DNA of 39,679 nucleotides. It comes from an uncultured Clostridia bacterium. GTDB taxonomy: Bacteria; Bacillota; Clostridia; Oscillospirales; Ruminococcaceae. Of this stretch, positions 27,461 through 36,812 are shown piece after piece; position 1 is the stretch's first letter; the number at the start of each line of letters is the position of its first letter. Where the stretch lies: assembly GCA_947627005.1 (NCBI GenBank), contig CANQUJ010000017.1, positions 1 through 39,679 on the forward strand. Reading direction: 5' to 3'. The notes beneath the pieces are model-generated. The model was given only the letters and a program-made list of their open reading frames with translations. It was not told the DNA's origin and did no database searches. The position numbers were made by a program, and so were the translations under genes.

Positions 27461-29923
27461 ATGGCAAAAAGAATATTAGCAATCGTCATGGCGCTTGTTC
27501 TCGGTGTGTCGATGATGACCGTCTTCGCCTTTGCGGACGTGGTCAGTTGGGGCACACCCACATTAACAGCGGATGCCGATAAGCCTACCACTTTAAATGT
27601 GGAGTGGAACGAATATGAAGGCGCTACCGGATACAAGGTAGAACTTTGGAAGACTACCGGTTCGAGTACGCCTTTGAAGACCAGTAACGTATCAAAAGAC
27701 AAGTTAAAAACTTCGTTTACAAGTGTTCCCGCAGGAACTTATTATGTAGAAGTTACAGCTACTCTTAAGGACAACCCGCCTGTAACTATTAGGAGCAGCG
27801 AAGTTACCGTTTACGGCGCTGTAACCTCTAAGAACATTAACGTTGTCGAGCAGACCAACGGTTCTATCAAGGTTACTTGGGACGCCGCGACCAACTCCAA
27901 GGGCGAAGAGCTTGCAGAGGATTACAGAGTCGACTACACCTTTGTCGACGCCGACAAGAAGACTCGTGATGGTACCCCCGCAAAGATTACCGCCAACAAT
28001 TCAAAAGAGTATTCTACTACGATTACCGACTCAGAGGTTAAGTACGCTAACCTCAGAACTGTCACCGTCTCTTATCACGATACTAAGGGCGTTCTTAAGA
28101 CTATCGGAACCGTAAACGTTTCTAACGGCACCTCTTCGGGCGGAAGCAGCTCCCAGACCAACTACGTCGAATCCGACGGCCTCGTAAGCGCTAACGGCAC
28201 CGTTCTTACTTGGTCTTCTTACAGCTCTTCTATTCCCACGAGCGCCTATTCTATCGGATATTATTACACCTCCATGAACGGACAGTCCACTCGCGAGGCT
28301 ACCGTTGCCGCCAACAGCACCTACACCTACAACGTTTCTTCGATTCTTTCGCAGTTCCTCACCAACTACGGCTACTACGGCGGAACCGTTACCTTCAGCG
28401 TTTATGTGTCGGGTTCTCGTATCGGCGGCGCGACCTATGACCTTAGCTACTATGCGGGTTACGGCTCGGGCTACGGCTACGGCTCTGCGATCTTGGTAAC
28501 TCTTACCGGCTACGGCACGGCCACCGTTACCTGGAACGCCGCCGCCGGGGCTTACAGCTATGCGGTCGTCTGCAACAGCCAGAGCCAGCCGGTATACGGC
28601 AACACCGCTACCGTAAGCTTCACCTACGGTTCTCCCGCACAGATCACCGTTTACGCCCTTAACGCCAACGGCCAGATCAGCGGAATAGTCGGAACGGCTA
28701 TGATCAGCGCGAACGGCACCGTTTCTTACGGCAACACCACCAACCTCGGCGGCTCGGTAAACGGCACCACCGTCAACGGCAACAACTGCACCCTCGTCGT
28801 CGGCTCGAGCAGCACCTCGGTTTCTTGGAACGCCTCCTACGGCGCGGCCTACTACACCGTTGTTTACCTCCCGCAGGGCGGCAACGCAAGAGCCACCAGC
28901 GTATACGGAACCAGCACTACCATCCCCGTAGGCTCGAGCGAGAGCTTTGACGTTACCATCATTTATAACAGCAGCGTTATCGGTTCGGCTTCTTACACCG
29001 CCGTTTCCTCTAACGTAACCTCTTCGTCGACCACCAACCTTACTCTTACCGCGAAGAGCTCTAACTACACCACCGTTTCTTGGAGCCCCGTAAGCGGAGC
29101 AACCTTCTATCAGATCGACTACTACCGCACCGGCGCCAACACCAACGAGACCACCTACACCACCGCGACTAACGTAGACGTCCCCTTCGGCAAAAACGTC
29201 AACTGGACGGTAGTCGTCTACGCGGCTCTTTCGAGCGGAAGAATGCAGACCGTAGGCACCGCCACCCACAAGGCGGGCGACGACTTCCCGAGCACCTCTA
29301 CCACCACTCCCACCAACCCGGGCAGCAGCTCTACTTCTTCTCAATACGTCACCGGCCTTAAGGGAACCACCGGCAACAAGAAGATCACCCTTTCTTGGAA
29401 CGCCGCGAGCGGAGCTTCGAGCTATGAGGTTTGGTATAAGAGATCTTCCAACTCTTCTTGGAAGAAGCTCGGATCCACCTCTAAGCGCTCCGTAAACGTC
29501 ACCGACCTTCTTAACGGAACCTCTTACGACTTCAAGATCGTCGCCAACGGCAAGGATTCCGGCGTTCTCACCATAACTCCTTCCACCGGCGCGAGCACCA
29601 CCAAGACCGCTCCCGACCCGACCGGAGCCGGAACCACCACCACTACCACCACCGTTCCGGTCATCACCTCTATCGAGGGCGGAACCGCAAGCTTCACCGT
29701 TAAGTGGAAGGGAATCACCAACGGAACCGAGTATCAGGTTTGGGTAGCCAACGGCAACAGCAACGAATACAGCCGCAAGGCGACCGTCACCGCCACCTCG
29801 GCAACCATCACCGGCCTCTCTGCCGGAACCTATAAGGTAAGGATTAAGGGCACCACCAACGGCACCTACAAGACCCTTAAAGAAGGCGGCGGAAGCGACT
29901 ACGTCACCGTCACCGTCAAGTAA
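27461..29923 (+). CDS. Large secreted multi-domain protein with fibronectin III-like modules
   Basis: The 820-residue protein starts with a signal peptide (MAKRILAIVMALVLGVSMMTVFAFA, cleavage near 25). About eight beta-sandwich modules of 85-110 residues follow, each with the fibronectin III spacing W...Y.V (LNVEWNEYEGATGYKVELW; ITLSWNAASGASSYEVWY; FTVKWKGITNGTEYQVW). Middle modules are Ser/Thr/Asn/Tyr-rich, with a GYGSGYGYG stretch, and two Thr/Ser/Pro linkers precede the last two modules. No catalytic domain, LPXTG motif, SLH domain or membrane anchor is visible, so it is either released or held non-covalently. Codons are strongly biased (AAC, TAC, ACC, TCT, GGC), especially after about 28150, which suggests high expression. 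AAAGGAGTG precedes ATG 27461. It has its own promoter and terminator. The function is unknown; surface adhesion or a surface layer is inference. Confidence 0.85.
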   Translation: MAKRILAIVMALVLGVSMMTVFAFADVVSWGTPTLTADADKPTTLNVEWNEYEGATGYKVELWKTTGSSTPLKTSNVSKDKLKTSFTSVPAGTYYVEVTATLKDNPPVTIRSSEVTVYGAVTSKNINVVEQTNGSIKVTWDAATNSKGEELAEDYRVDYTFVDADKKTRDGTPAKITANNSKEYSTTITDSEVKYANLRTVTVSYHDTKGVLKTIGTVNVSNGTSSGGSSSQTNYVESDGLVSANGTVLTWSSYSSSIPTSAYSIGYYYTSMNGQSTREATVAANSTYTYNVSSILSQFLTNYGYYGGTVTFSVYVSGSRIGGATYDLSYYAGYGSGYGYGSAILVTLTGYGTATVTWNAAAGAYSYAVVCNSQSQPVYGNTATVSFTYGSPAQITVYALNANGQISGIVGTAMISANGTVSYGNTTNLGGSVNGTTVNGNNCTLVVGSSSTSVSWNASYGAAYYTVVYLPQGGNARATSVYGTSTTIPVGSSESFDVTIIYNSSVIGSASYTAVSSNVTSSSTTNLTLTAKSSNYTTVSWSPVSGATFYQIDYYRTGANTNETTYTTATNVDVPFGKNVNWTVVVYAALSSGRMQTVGTATHKAGDDFPSTSTTTPTNPGSSSTSSQYVTGLKGTTGNKKITLSWNAASGASSYEVWYKRSSNSSWKKLGSTSKRSVNVTDLLNGTSYDFKIVANGKDSGVLTITPSTGASTTKTAPDPTGAGTTTTTTTVPVITSIEGGTASFTVKWKGITNGTEYQVWVANGNSNEYSRKATVTATSATITGLSAGTYKVRIKGTTNGTYKTLKEGGGSDYVTVTVK

Positions 29924-29940
29924 TCGGCAATAAAATAATT

Positions 29941-29971
29941 CCGGCCGCTCTATTCGGGCGGCCGGTTTTTT
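29941..29971 (+). terminator. Terminator of the secreted protein gene
   Basis: CCGGCCGC and GCGGCCGG arms followed by TTTTTT. Confidence 0.9.
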
Positions 29972-29980
29972 GCGGCGATA

Positions 29981-30017
29981 AAACAGCCGCCGACTGTGCA
30001 GTCGGCGGTTTAGTTTT
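29981..30017 (-). terminator. Terminator of yitT
   Basis: CCGCCGACTG-TG-CAGTCGGCGG is a perfect stem, with a T-rich tail on the minus strand (CTGTTTTAT). Confidence 0.75.
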
Positions 30018-30034
30018 TGAAATTGTGATTTTTA

Positions 30035-30898
30035 TCAGATCGTTTCGCCGTCGTGGGGCTTATAGCCCTCGCCGAAGACTTCGTTGGCGGTAGAGACTAT
30101 CGCGAAGGATTTGTCGTCGACCGACTTGATTATCTTTAAAAGCCGGCCGAGCAGCCACTTTTTTACGACGCACATAACGACGGTTTTGTCGCTTCCGGAA
30201 TAGGCGCCGCTGCCGTTTAAAAAGGTCGCGCCGACGTCGAGCTCGGAGAGGATGCGGCTTGAGATCTCTTGGTGCTTGTCGCTTATGATTATGACGAGCT
30301 TTGCCTGGTCGCGGCCGTAGAGCATCATATCCATAACGCTTGAAGAGACGACTATCGCGATGGCGGCGTAGAGGCCGGCGTCGATGTTTTTAAAGACGAA
30401 GATCGAGCAGAGGACGATCAGACCGTCGGTTAAAAGGAAGAATTTTCCGGCGGAGATCGACTTTATTCTTTTGCGGAGCATTTTTACGATGACGTCGGTG
30501 CCGCCGGTGGTCGCGCCCTGAAGAAGAACGAACTCGAGGCCGACAGCCATAAGCGCGCCGCCTGCGAGAGAGGCGAGCATAAGATTGTCGGTCAGCGGGC
30601 CGAAGGGCATCAGCGCGTTCATCAGCAGCGACGAGACGGTTACGGAATAGATCGTAGTCCCGAGAAATTTTATCCCGAAGACGAAAATTCCGGCGAGCAA
30701 GAGCGGGATATTCAGCGCAAGGGTGACGGTACCGGTCTCGAACGGAATGTATTCGCCGAGGATCATCGCGATACCGGTAAACCCGCCCGGAACTATGCCG
30801 TTAGGGTCTAAAAAAAGGCTTACCGCCGCGGCGTAGATCGCCGAGCCCAAGGTGCACCAAAACAGCTCTTTAAAGACTTCCCACAATTTATTTTTCAT
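30035..30898 (-). CDS. YitT family membrane protein
   Basis: The 287-residue protein has the YitT layout. Five or six membrane helices lie in the first 190 residues. The DUF161 repeats are marked by DPNGIVPGGFTGIAMIL and by GATTGGTDVI. A C-terminal cytoplasmic DUF2179 domain (about 195-275) contains LVIIISDKHQEISSRIL, GATFLNGSGAYSG and VVMCVVKK. The transported substrate is unknown. These proteins are abundant in Firmicutes. GGGGG precedes the ATG at 9 nt. It is transcribed away from the CotH gene; the shared 125-bp gap carries a clear promoter for cotH but only a weak one for yitT. Confidence 0.92.
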   Translation of the reverse strand: MKNKLWEVFKELFWCTLGSAIYAAAVSLFLDPNGIVPGGFTGIAMILGEYIPFETGTVTLALNIPLLLAGIFVFGIKFLGTTIYSVTVSSLLMNALMPFGPLTDNLMLASLAGGALMAVGLEFVLLQGATTGGTDVIVKMLRKRIKSISAGKFFLLTDGLIVLCSIFVFKNIDAGLYAAIAIVVSSSVMDMMLYGRDQAKLVIIISDKHQEISSRILSELDVGATFLNGSGAYSGSDKTVVMCVVKKWLLGRLLKIIKSVDDKSFAIVSTANEVFGEGYKPHDGETI

Positions 30899-30948
30899 AA
30901 TTTTACCCCCGTTTTTATAGAATAAAGCTTAATTTTTTGCGATTTCTC

Positions 30949-30977
30949 TTGAAAATTGAAGAGCGCCGTAGTATAAT
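30949..30977 (+). promoter_or_regulatory. Promoter for the cotH operon
   Basis: TTGAAA (30949-30954), 17 nt, TATAAT (30972-30977). Confidence 0.75.
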
Positions 30978-31024
30978 ATATTGATGTATGCAAAGCGTCG
31001 TTTTTGATTTGTAGGAGAATGATT

Positions 31025-33799
31025 ATGTCCGAAGTCACCGATAAAAAAACCTCTCGCGGGCTTATCGCCGCGGCGATAATAGTTTCGGTCATAGCGGTCG
31101 CGCTGGCGGCGTTCGCGGTTTTGACTGTCGCGAAGAACCGCTCTAAAGCGAAGGCGGAGCCGGAGCGCGAAACCGAAGCTTGGCACTATACCGGCAAGAG
31201 ATTTTCAAGAAAAGAAGAAACCGAAGACGTCACCTTAGACTCTTTCCCGAGCGAGACCCTTCCGCCGGAGGAATCTTTAGAGCCCGACAGCGAAGAGACC
31301 GCCGAGCCCGCGCAGACCGAGGCGGAGGAGACGGCAGAATCGTTAGAAACCGAGCCGACGGAGACCGAGCCGCAAGAGCCCGCCACCGAAGCGACCGTGC
31401 CCGAGCCGGAGCCGGAAGTTATCGACTTCGGGGTTTTGGGCTACGACCTTACGCAGAAGGCGAGCACCGATTCTTCGCTTGCGGGCGGAAGCTTTGACAA
31501 TATTATTATAAACGAAATCTGCGCAAAAAGCAAATCTTCTTTAAAAGATTCGGACGGCGACTACCCCGACTGGATAGAGCTTTACAACCCGAGCGACAGC
31601 GCGGTATCGCTTAGCGGCTGCGGCCTTTCGGACGACCCGGAGAACCCGCTTAAATGGGTATTCCCGAGCGTGAACATTCAGCCGAAGGGGCGGCTTGTGG
31701 TGTTTTGTTCGGACAAAAACACCACGGAAAAAGAGCTTCACACCAGCTTTAAGATATCCTCCGGCAACGAGCTTATAACCCTTTGCAGCCCTAAAGGCGA
31801 GGTTATAGATTCGGTGGTAATATCAGAGAGCGACGAAGACGTTACCTTTGGGCGGTACCCGGAGGGGTCGTCGAGCTTTAAGCTTTTATCCGCAACCCCG
31901 GGAAGAAGCAACGACGAATCAAAGAGCAACAGAGAGGCCGCGCTTGCCTCGCCGGTTTTCAGCCGAGAGAGCGGGTTCTACGGCGAAAAGTTCTCTCTTT
32001 CGATATCCGCGCAGCCGGGCTGCACCATATACTACACCACCGACGGCAGCGACCCGACGACTTCTTCGACCAAATACGAGGGCGAAATAACGGTTAAAGA
32101 CCGCTCGTCGGAGAAAGCGGTATTGACCTATATCCGCGGGACGACGGTAGACCAATACAGCGAGGAGTTCCCGGAGCGGGAATTTGAAAAGGCGACCATT
32201 ATCCGCGCGGTCGCGATCGACAAAAACGGCAAGGCGAGCGGGATATCCACCGCTACATATTTTATAGGCGATTCGATCGCGAAGAAATATAAAGACGTCG
32301 CGGTGATCTCGGTAGTCACCGACCCGGACAATCTGTTCAACCAAAAGACCGGCATATACGTCGCGGGGGATTATTTTAAAGAATGGCGGAAAGAGAACCC
32401 CTATGCCGAGCTTGACGGCAGCGCGCAGGGCAACTTCAGTCTGCGCGGGCGCGAATGGGAGCGGCCGGTGCACCTTGATTTCTTTAAGGGCAACAAGCTT
32501 GAATTCAGCGAAGACTGCGGAATGAGGATTCACGGCGGATGGTCGAGGAACTCGCAGCAAAAGTCGCTTAAGTTCTATATGCGCTCGGATTACGGCAGCT
32601 CGAAGCTTAAATACGAGCTTTTTGAGGACAATACGAGATACAGCGACGGCGAACCCATCGACGAATACAAGAGGTTTATGATCAGAAACGGCGGCAACGA
32701 CAACTTCACCCTTTTGTATAAAGACGCTTGGACGCAGGATTGCGTTGAAGATATGGCGTTTTCCACCCAGGCGACCGAGCTTGCGATATGCTTCCTTGAC
32801 GGCGAATATTGGGGGATCTACACCATCACCGAGGTTATAAGCGACAAATACGTCGAAGAAAACTACGGCGTGGATTCGGACAACGTCGTTCTTATAAAGG
32901 TCGGAAGCCTTGAGGCCGGGGACGAGGGCGACGAGGCGCTTTGGTACGACCAGTTTAACTTTGTCGCGTATAACGATATGAGTGTGGCCTCGAACTATAA
33001 AAAAGCCTGCGAATACTTCGACATGCAGAGCCTGTCGGACTATCTTGCGATGGAGATTTACATCAACAACGAAGACTGGACATGGAACAACTGGGCGGCT
33101 TGGCGCGCAAAGAACACCTCCGACGCGCCGTATGAAGACGGAAAATGGCGGTTTATGGTTTACGACACCGAGTTTTCGATGGACCTTTACAACCACGGCG
33201 ACGATTTCAGAATGAACCTGTTTAACGACCTTTTAAAGGGCGACGGCCAATTCGGCCCGATTTTGAGCTCTCTTTTAAAGAACAAAGACTTTAAAAAGAT
33301 GTTCGTCCTCTCGCTCGAGGGGGTTATGAACGTAGAACTCAACCCCGATTCTGCGGGCGACCTTTTATACGACTATTTCGACGAATATTCGCCGTATATG
33401 GCGCAGCACTTCCAAAGGTTTACTTTGTGGCAGCAGCCCGAATGGGTAGAGGGGAACGTCTGGTCGTTCTCGCAATGGCTTAAAAACAGATATAACTATA
33501 TGCCCGAGATGATGAACAACGCGCTCTCTCTCGGTACAAAGAACACAAACGACCTTAAGATATCGCTAAGCGACCGCAAGGGCGGAAGCATAGAGATAAA
33601 CGGGCTTCCGATAACCTTTGGCAGCGGAAGCTGGAAGGGGCATTATTTCGCGGGGTATGAGATCACGATAGAGGCTGTGCCCGCGAGCGGATATGAGTTT
33701 ACCGGCTGGAGCGGCGACTATGAGAGCAGCTCGGCGAAGATAACCATAGACCCGACGAAGGCGCTTAGCCTTAAAGCTAATTTCAAGAAAAAAGGATAG
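31025..33799 (+). CDS. CotH kinase family surface protein with lamin-tail domain
   Basis: The 924-residue protein is anchored by one N-terminal helix (12-35). A Glu/Thr/Pro-rich spacer (about 45-132) follows. Next come a lamin-tail-like domain (157-268: INEICAKSK...DWIELYNPS), a chitobiase C-terminal-like beta domain (305-415: GCTIYYTTDGSDPTTSS), and the CotH kinase domain (about 425-800: LRGREWERPVHLDF, RIHGGWSRNSQQKSLKFY, YDTEFSMDLY). A divergent InlB-type repeat ends the protein (855-924: GYEFTGWSGDYESSS). CotH of Bacillus is an atypical kinase that phosphorylates spore coat proteins. Vegetative surface homologues in Clostridia have unknown targets. ATG 31025 has AGGAG at 8 nt. The LTA-synthase-like gene follows after 6 bp, so the two are co-translated. 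Confidence 0.9.
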   Translation: MSEVTDKKTSRGLIAAAIIVSVIAVALAAFAVLTVAKNRSKAKAEPERETEAWHYTGKRFSRKEETEDVTLDSFPSETLPPEESLEPDSEETAEPAQTEAEETAESLETEPTETEPQEPATEATVPEPEPEVIDFGVLGYDLTQKASTDSSLAGGSFDNIIINEICAKSKSSLKDSDGDYPDWIELYNPSDSAVSLSGCGLSDDPENPLKWVFPSVNIQPKGRLVVFCSDKNTTEKELHTSFKISSGNELITLCSPKGEVIDSVVISESDEDVTFGRYPEGSSSFKLLSATPGRSNDESKSNREAALASPVFSRESGFYGEKFSLSISAQPGCTIYYTTDGSDPTTSSTKYEGEITVKDRSSEKAVLTYIRGTTVDQYSEEFPEREFEKATIIRAVAIDKNGKASGISTATYFIGDSIAKKYKDVAVISVVTDPDNLFNQKTGIYVAGDYFKEWRKENPYAELDGSAQGNFSLRGREWERPVHLDFFKGNKLEFSEDCGMRIHGGWSRNSQQKSLKFYMRSDYGSSKLKYELFEDNTRYSDGEPIDEYKRFMIRNGGNDNFTLLYKDAWTQDCVEDMAFSTQATELAICFLDGEYWGIYTITEVISDKYVEENYGVDSDNVVLIKVGSLEAGDEGDEALWYDQFNFVAYNDMSVASNYKKACEYFDMQSLSDYLAMEIYINNEDWTWNNWAAWRAKNTSDAPYEDGKWRFMVYDTEFSMDLYNHGDDFRMNLFNDLLKGDGQFGPILSSLLKNKDFKKMFVLSLEGVMNVELNPDSAGDLLYDYFDEYSPYMAQHFQRFTLWQQPEWVEGNVWSFSQWLKNRYNYMPEMMNNALSLGTKNTNDLKISLSDRKGGSIEINGLPITFGSGSWKGHYFAGYEITIEAVPASGYEFTGWSGDYESSSAKITIDPTKALSLKANFKKKG

Positions 33800-33805
33800 T
33801 GTCAG

Positions 33806-35848
33806 ATGGCAAAATTCAAGTCCGGCAAAAAGTTGTGGTTCAGCATTGCCGTTATCGCTTTGACGGCCTTGCTTATCGTCTTCAATTTCTCTTCATTCTA
33901 CGGCGAAGACGGTATATTCGGAGCGGATTCTTTAATCAGATGCCTGGCGATTTTCGTCGCGATGTCGGCGATCCTCGTTACGGAGATAACGGTATCAAAA
34001 AAGGCAGAGAATATCGCCGCGCTGCTTGTGTTTATCTTTAACCCTTGGCTGACCCTTGAAACGGTTATGCTTATAATCGGGATAGAGAGATACGCGCTTA
34101 ATATCTATTGGCTTAACGTTTTGTTCTATGCCGTGCTTCAGATAGCGATATTCTTTTTGACTCAATCGACGAGGCTTTCGGTTTGTCTGACTATGGCGGT
34201 AAGCTGCGCGCTTAACATCGCCAACGAGATAGTTCTTCTTTTAAGGGGAACGCCCCTCGTCCCGACCGATTTTTACGCCATCTCAACCGCGATGAAGGTT
34301 ACAAATTCGGGGGAGTGGCGGTTTAACGCGGATATGCTTGCGGGATTCTGCGCGGCGGTTCTTTTGATCGCGCTGGCGAGCGAGTTTAAGTTCGAGTACC
34401 CCAAAAAGTGGGTAAGGCCCTGCGCCGCGGCAGCCGCGGCGGCGGTTTTGGCGGCGGGGTGCGTGGGAATCTACGACATAGACTACGAGAGCTTTTCGAC
34501 CTCGACCTTCGACACCGAGTCGACGAACAACGTGAACGGCACGGCGCTTAGCTTTTATATCAACTTCAGAAAGATGAGCTTTGACAAGCCGGAGAATTAT
34601 TCGGTGGAAGAGATTGACGAGTATCTTGCGAAATACGAAGAGCCGGACTATACCGGGGCGGTCATCCCGGCGGACGGAGAAGCGGACGGCGAAAGCGCCG
34701 GCGCCGAGGTTATAGAGCCGGACTATCCGAACATAATCGTCATCATGAACGAGAGCTTTTCGGATTTGAGCTATCTCGGAAGATTCAGGACGGACAACCA
34801 GTATATGCCCTATTTCAACAGCCTTTTGAAGGATTACCCGAACGGGAGGAACCTTGTTTCGGTCCTTGGAGGGGGGACATGCAACACCGAGTTTGAGTTT
34901 TTGACCGGCCTTTCGATGATGTATATGCCGGCGAACTGCTATGCTTATATGCAGCATGTTCATGGCGACGTGGATTCGATGGCTTCGTATCTTGGCAGCC
35001 TCGGGTATCAGACGGTCGCTATGCACCCCTTCTACGAGGTATGTTGGAAGAGAAATTCGATCTATAAGTTTATGGGGTTCGACGACTTTGTCTCGGGCGA
35101 GGATATGGCGAACGGCGAGGCGGGAATGTACGTCAGCGCCGACAGATGGGAAAAGGGCTTCGGCGACGACGTTGAATATATCAGAACGCTTATAAGCGAC
35201 AGCTTTTTCTATAAACAGGTTATAGACCAGTTTGAAAACAAGACTTCGGACAGGATATTTATCTTCGGGGTTACGGTTCAGAACCACTCTTCGTATGAAT
35301 ACGACGGCGACGACTTTGAGACCGACGTTCACATTTTAAAGCCCGAGGGGGAGTTCCCGCGGGCGGAGCAGTATCTTTCGCTTATAAAAGACTCGGACGA
35401 GGCGCTCGAAGAGCTTATAGAATACTTTGAAGGGGTCGACGAAAAGACGATGATAGTTTTCTTCGGCGACCATCAGCCGAACGTCGAAGCGGAGTTTATA
35501 GACGCGATCGCGCCGGACAGGAACAAATTTGTAAACAGCTATCTGACGAGATTTGAGACGCCGTTTGTCATATGGTCAAACTTCGACCTTAACACCGGAA
35601 GCAAGAACCTTGGGGTTACGAGCGCGAACTATCTTGGGCTTAAGACCCTTGAGCTTGCGGGGATCCCCCTTTCGCCGAGGTATAAGCTTATCGCCGAGGC
35701 GGAGGATATCGCCCCCGCGATGGCGACCTGGGGATATTACGACAAGTTCGGGATCTGGAACGACCGGCAGGATACGTATAAGGACGAGGTTTTGAACGTA
35801 TATAATTTTTATACATACTACCAGCTGAACGAGAGGAATAAGAAATAA
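33806..35848 (+). CDS. LTA-synthase-like membrane sulfatase/phosphoglycerol transferase
   Basis: The 680-residue protein has N-terminal membrane helices (about 11-30, 43-63, 68-93, 102-120, 128-147, 175-192 and 205-222) and a large extracellular sulfatase-fold domain (about 305-670). The catalytic pattern matches lipoteichoic acid synthases: E316 in MNESFSD, the nucleophile T358 in GGGTCNTEFEFLTG, H494 in QNHSSY, and D555-H556 in FFGDHQPN. Such enzymes move phosphoglycerol from phosphatidylglycerol onto a glycolipid, a polymer or a surface glycan. Which acceptor is used here is open. It has more helices than LtaS, which has five. AAAGGAT lies 8 nt before the ATG, 6 bp after the CotH gene. Confidence 0.9.
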   Translation: MAKFKSGKKLWFSIAVIALTALLIVFNFSSFYGEDGIFGADSLIRCLAIFVAMSAILVTEITVSKKAENIAALLVFIFNPWLTLETVMLIIGIERYALNIYWLNVLFYAVLQIAIFFLTQSTRLSVCLTMAVSCALNIANEIVLLLRGTPLVPTDFYAISTAMKVTNSGEWRFNADMLAGFCAAVLLIALASEFKFEYPKKWVRPCAAAAAAAVLAAGCVGIYDIDYESFSTSTFDTESTNNVNGTALSFYINFRKMSFDKPENYSVEEIDEYLAKYEEPDYTGAVIPADGEADGESAGAEVIEPDYPNIIVIMNESFSDLSYLGRFRTDNQYMPYFNSLLKDYPNGRNLVSVLGGGTCNTEFEFLTGLSMMYMPANCYAYMQHVHGDVDSMASYLGSLGYQTVAMHPFYEVCWKRNSIYKFMGFDDFVSGEDMANGEAGMYVSADRWEKGFGDDVEYIRTLISDSFFYKQVIDQFENKTSDRIFIFGVTVQNHSSYEYDGDDFETDVHILKPEGEFPRAEQYLSLIKDSDEALEELIEYFEGVDEKTMIVFFGDHQPNVEAEFIDAIAPDRNKFVNSYLTRFETPFVIWSNFDLNTGSKNLGVTSANYLGLKTLELAGIPLSPRYKLIAEAEDIAPAMATWGYYDKFGIWNDRQDTYKDEVLNVYNFYTYYQLNERNKK

Positions 35849-35865
35849 GGAATATCGCAGAAACA

Positions 35866-35893
35866 AAAAGCAGCCCGGGGGGCTGCTTTTTTT
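35866..35893 (+). terminator. Terminator of the cotH operon
   Basis: AAAAGCAGCCC and GGGCTGCTTTT arms followed by TTT. Confidence 0.9.
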
Positions 35894-36354
35894 GGAGGGG
35901 GAGAAAAAGCGCGATTCCATATGTAAAAAGGTACTCGGCTGCGCCTCGTATTATTTAAACACCATCAAAAGTTGCCATTTGTTGACAAAGTTTTGCCCGC
36001 CCGCAGCCGCCGCGATGTGAAAAGGGATTCGCGAAGCGAATGGCGGTTTAAGCAGCCTGACAGAGTTGAGATAGGAAATTTCCAGCCCGCCGCTGTCCCG
36101 ATTAAAAGGTACTCGGCTTTGCCGAGTGCTATTTCTATTACATACTCACGGTGCACACTTAGAAATATGACGAGTTCCCGCTCGCGCCTCCCGTCGCAAA
36201 AAGGTATTCGCTTCGCTCATACTATTTAAGACGCCCACCCCCTCCCCCCTCCCGCGGGGAGGGGGGGAATTCAGCCCTCCGGGTTTGTGCTTAAATTGAG
36301 ATGTACTTCCGCCCGATGTGAAAAGGAACTCGGCTTCGCCGAGTACTATTTGAA

Positions 36355-36450
36355 CCGCTCCGCCCATGTAGGGAGACCGCCGAAGCGGGCTCGCAGCGAC
36401 GCTGGCAAACAAGACCTTTATTTCAACGTTTTGGGCGTCGCTTGCACCCC
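36355..36450 (+). repeat. Left arm of a long inverted repeat
   Basis: This arm begins CCGCTCCGCCCATGTAGGGA and ends GGGCGTCGCTTGCACCCC. It is the reverse complement of 36715-36812 except for a 2-base insertion in that arm. Confidence 0.9.
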
Positions 36451-36714
36451 ACCCCCGCAAAGTTTTGCGCGAAAGTATAAAAAAGCGCCGCCCCGCCCCT
36501 CGAGGGGCGGGGGCACGAGCGAAGCGAGAGGGGTGGGGTGGTTTTGAATAGTATGAGGCGTTAGCCGAATACCTTTTTACAGCGGGCGGCTGTGGGCGGG
36601 ACAAAAATTCAGAATTTTTCAACCATTTATAGCGTCCAAAAACATCATAGCGCTCTACGCGATACCTTTTCGCATGATTGCCGCTGTGCCGGATCACTTC
36701 CCCGCGGGAGGGGT

Positions 36715-36812
36715 GGGGTGCAAGCGACGCCCAAAACGTTGAAATAAAGGTCTTGTTTGCCAGCGTCGCTGCGAGCCCGCCTTTCGGCGGTCTCCCTACA
36801 TGGGCGGAGCGG
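36715..36812 (-). repeat. Right arm of a long inverted repeat
   Basis: Reverse complement of the left arm with a CTTT/TT length difference near 36781. The two arms are separated by 264 bp holding palindromic modules. Confidence 0.9.

Noticed and set aside
35926-36540. CRISPR-like regular repeats
   Set aside because: The units are hairpins of variable spacing and alternating orientation, with related rather than unique spacers, and no cas genes are present.
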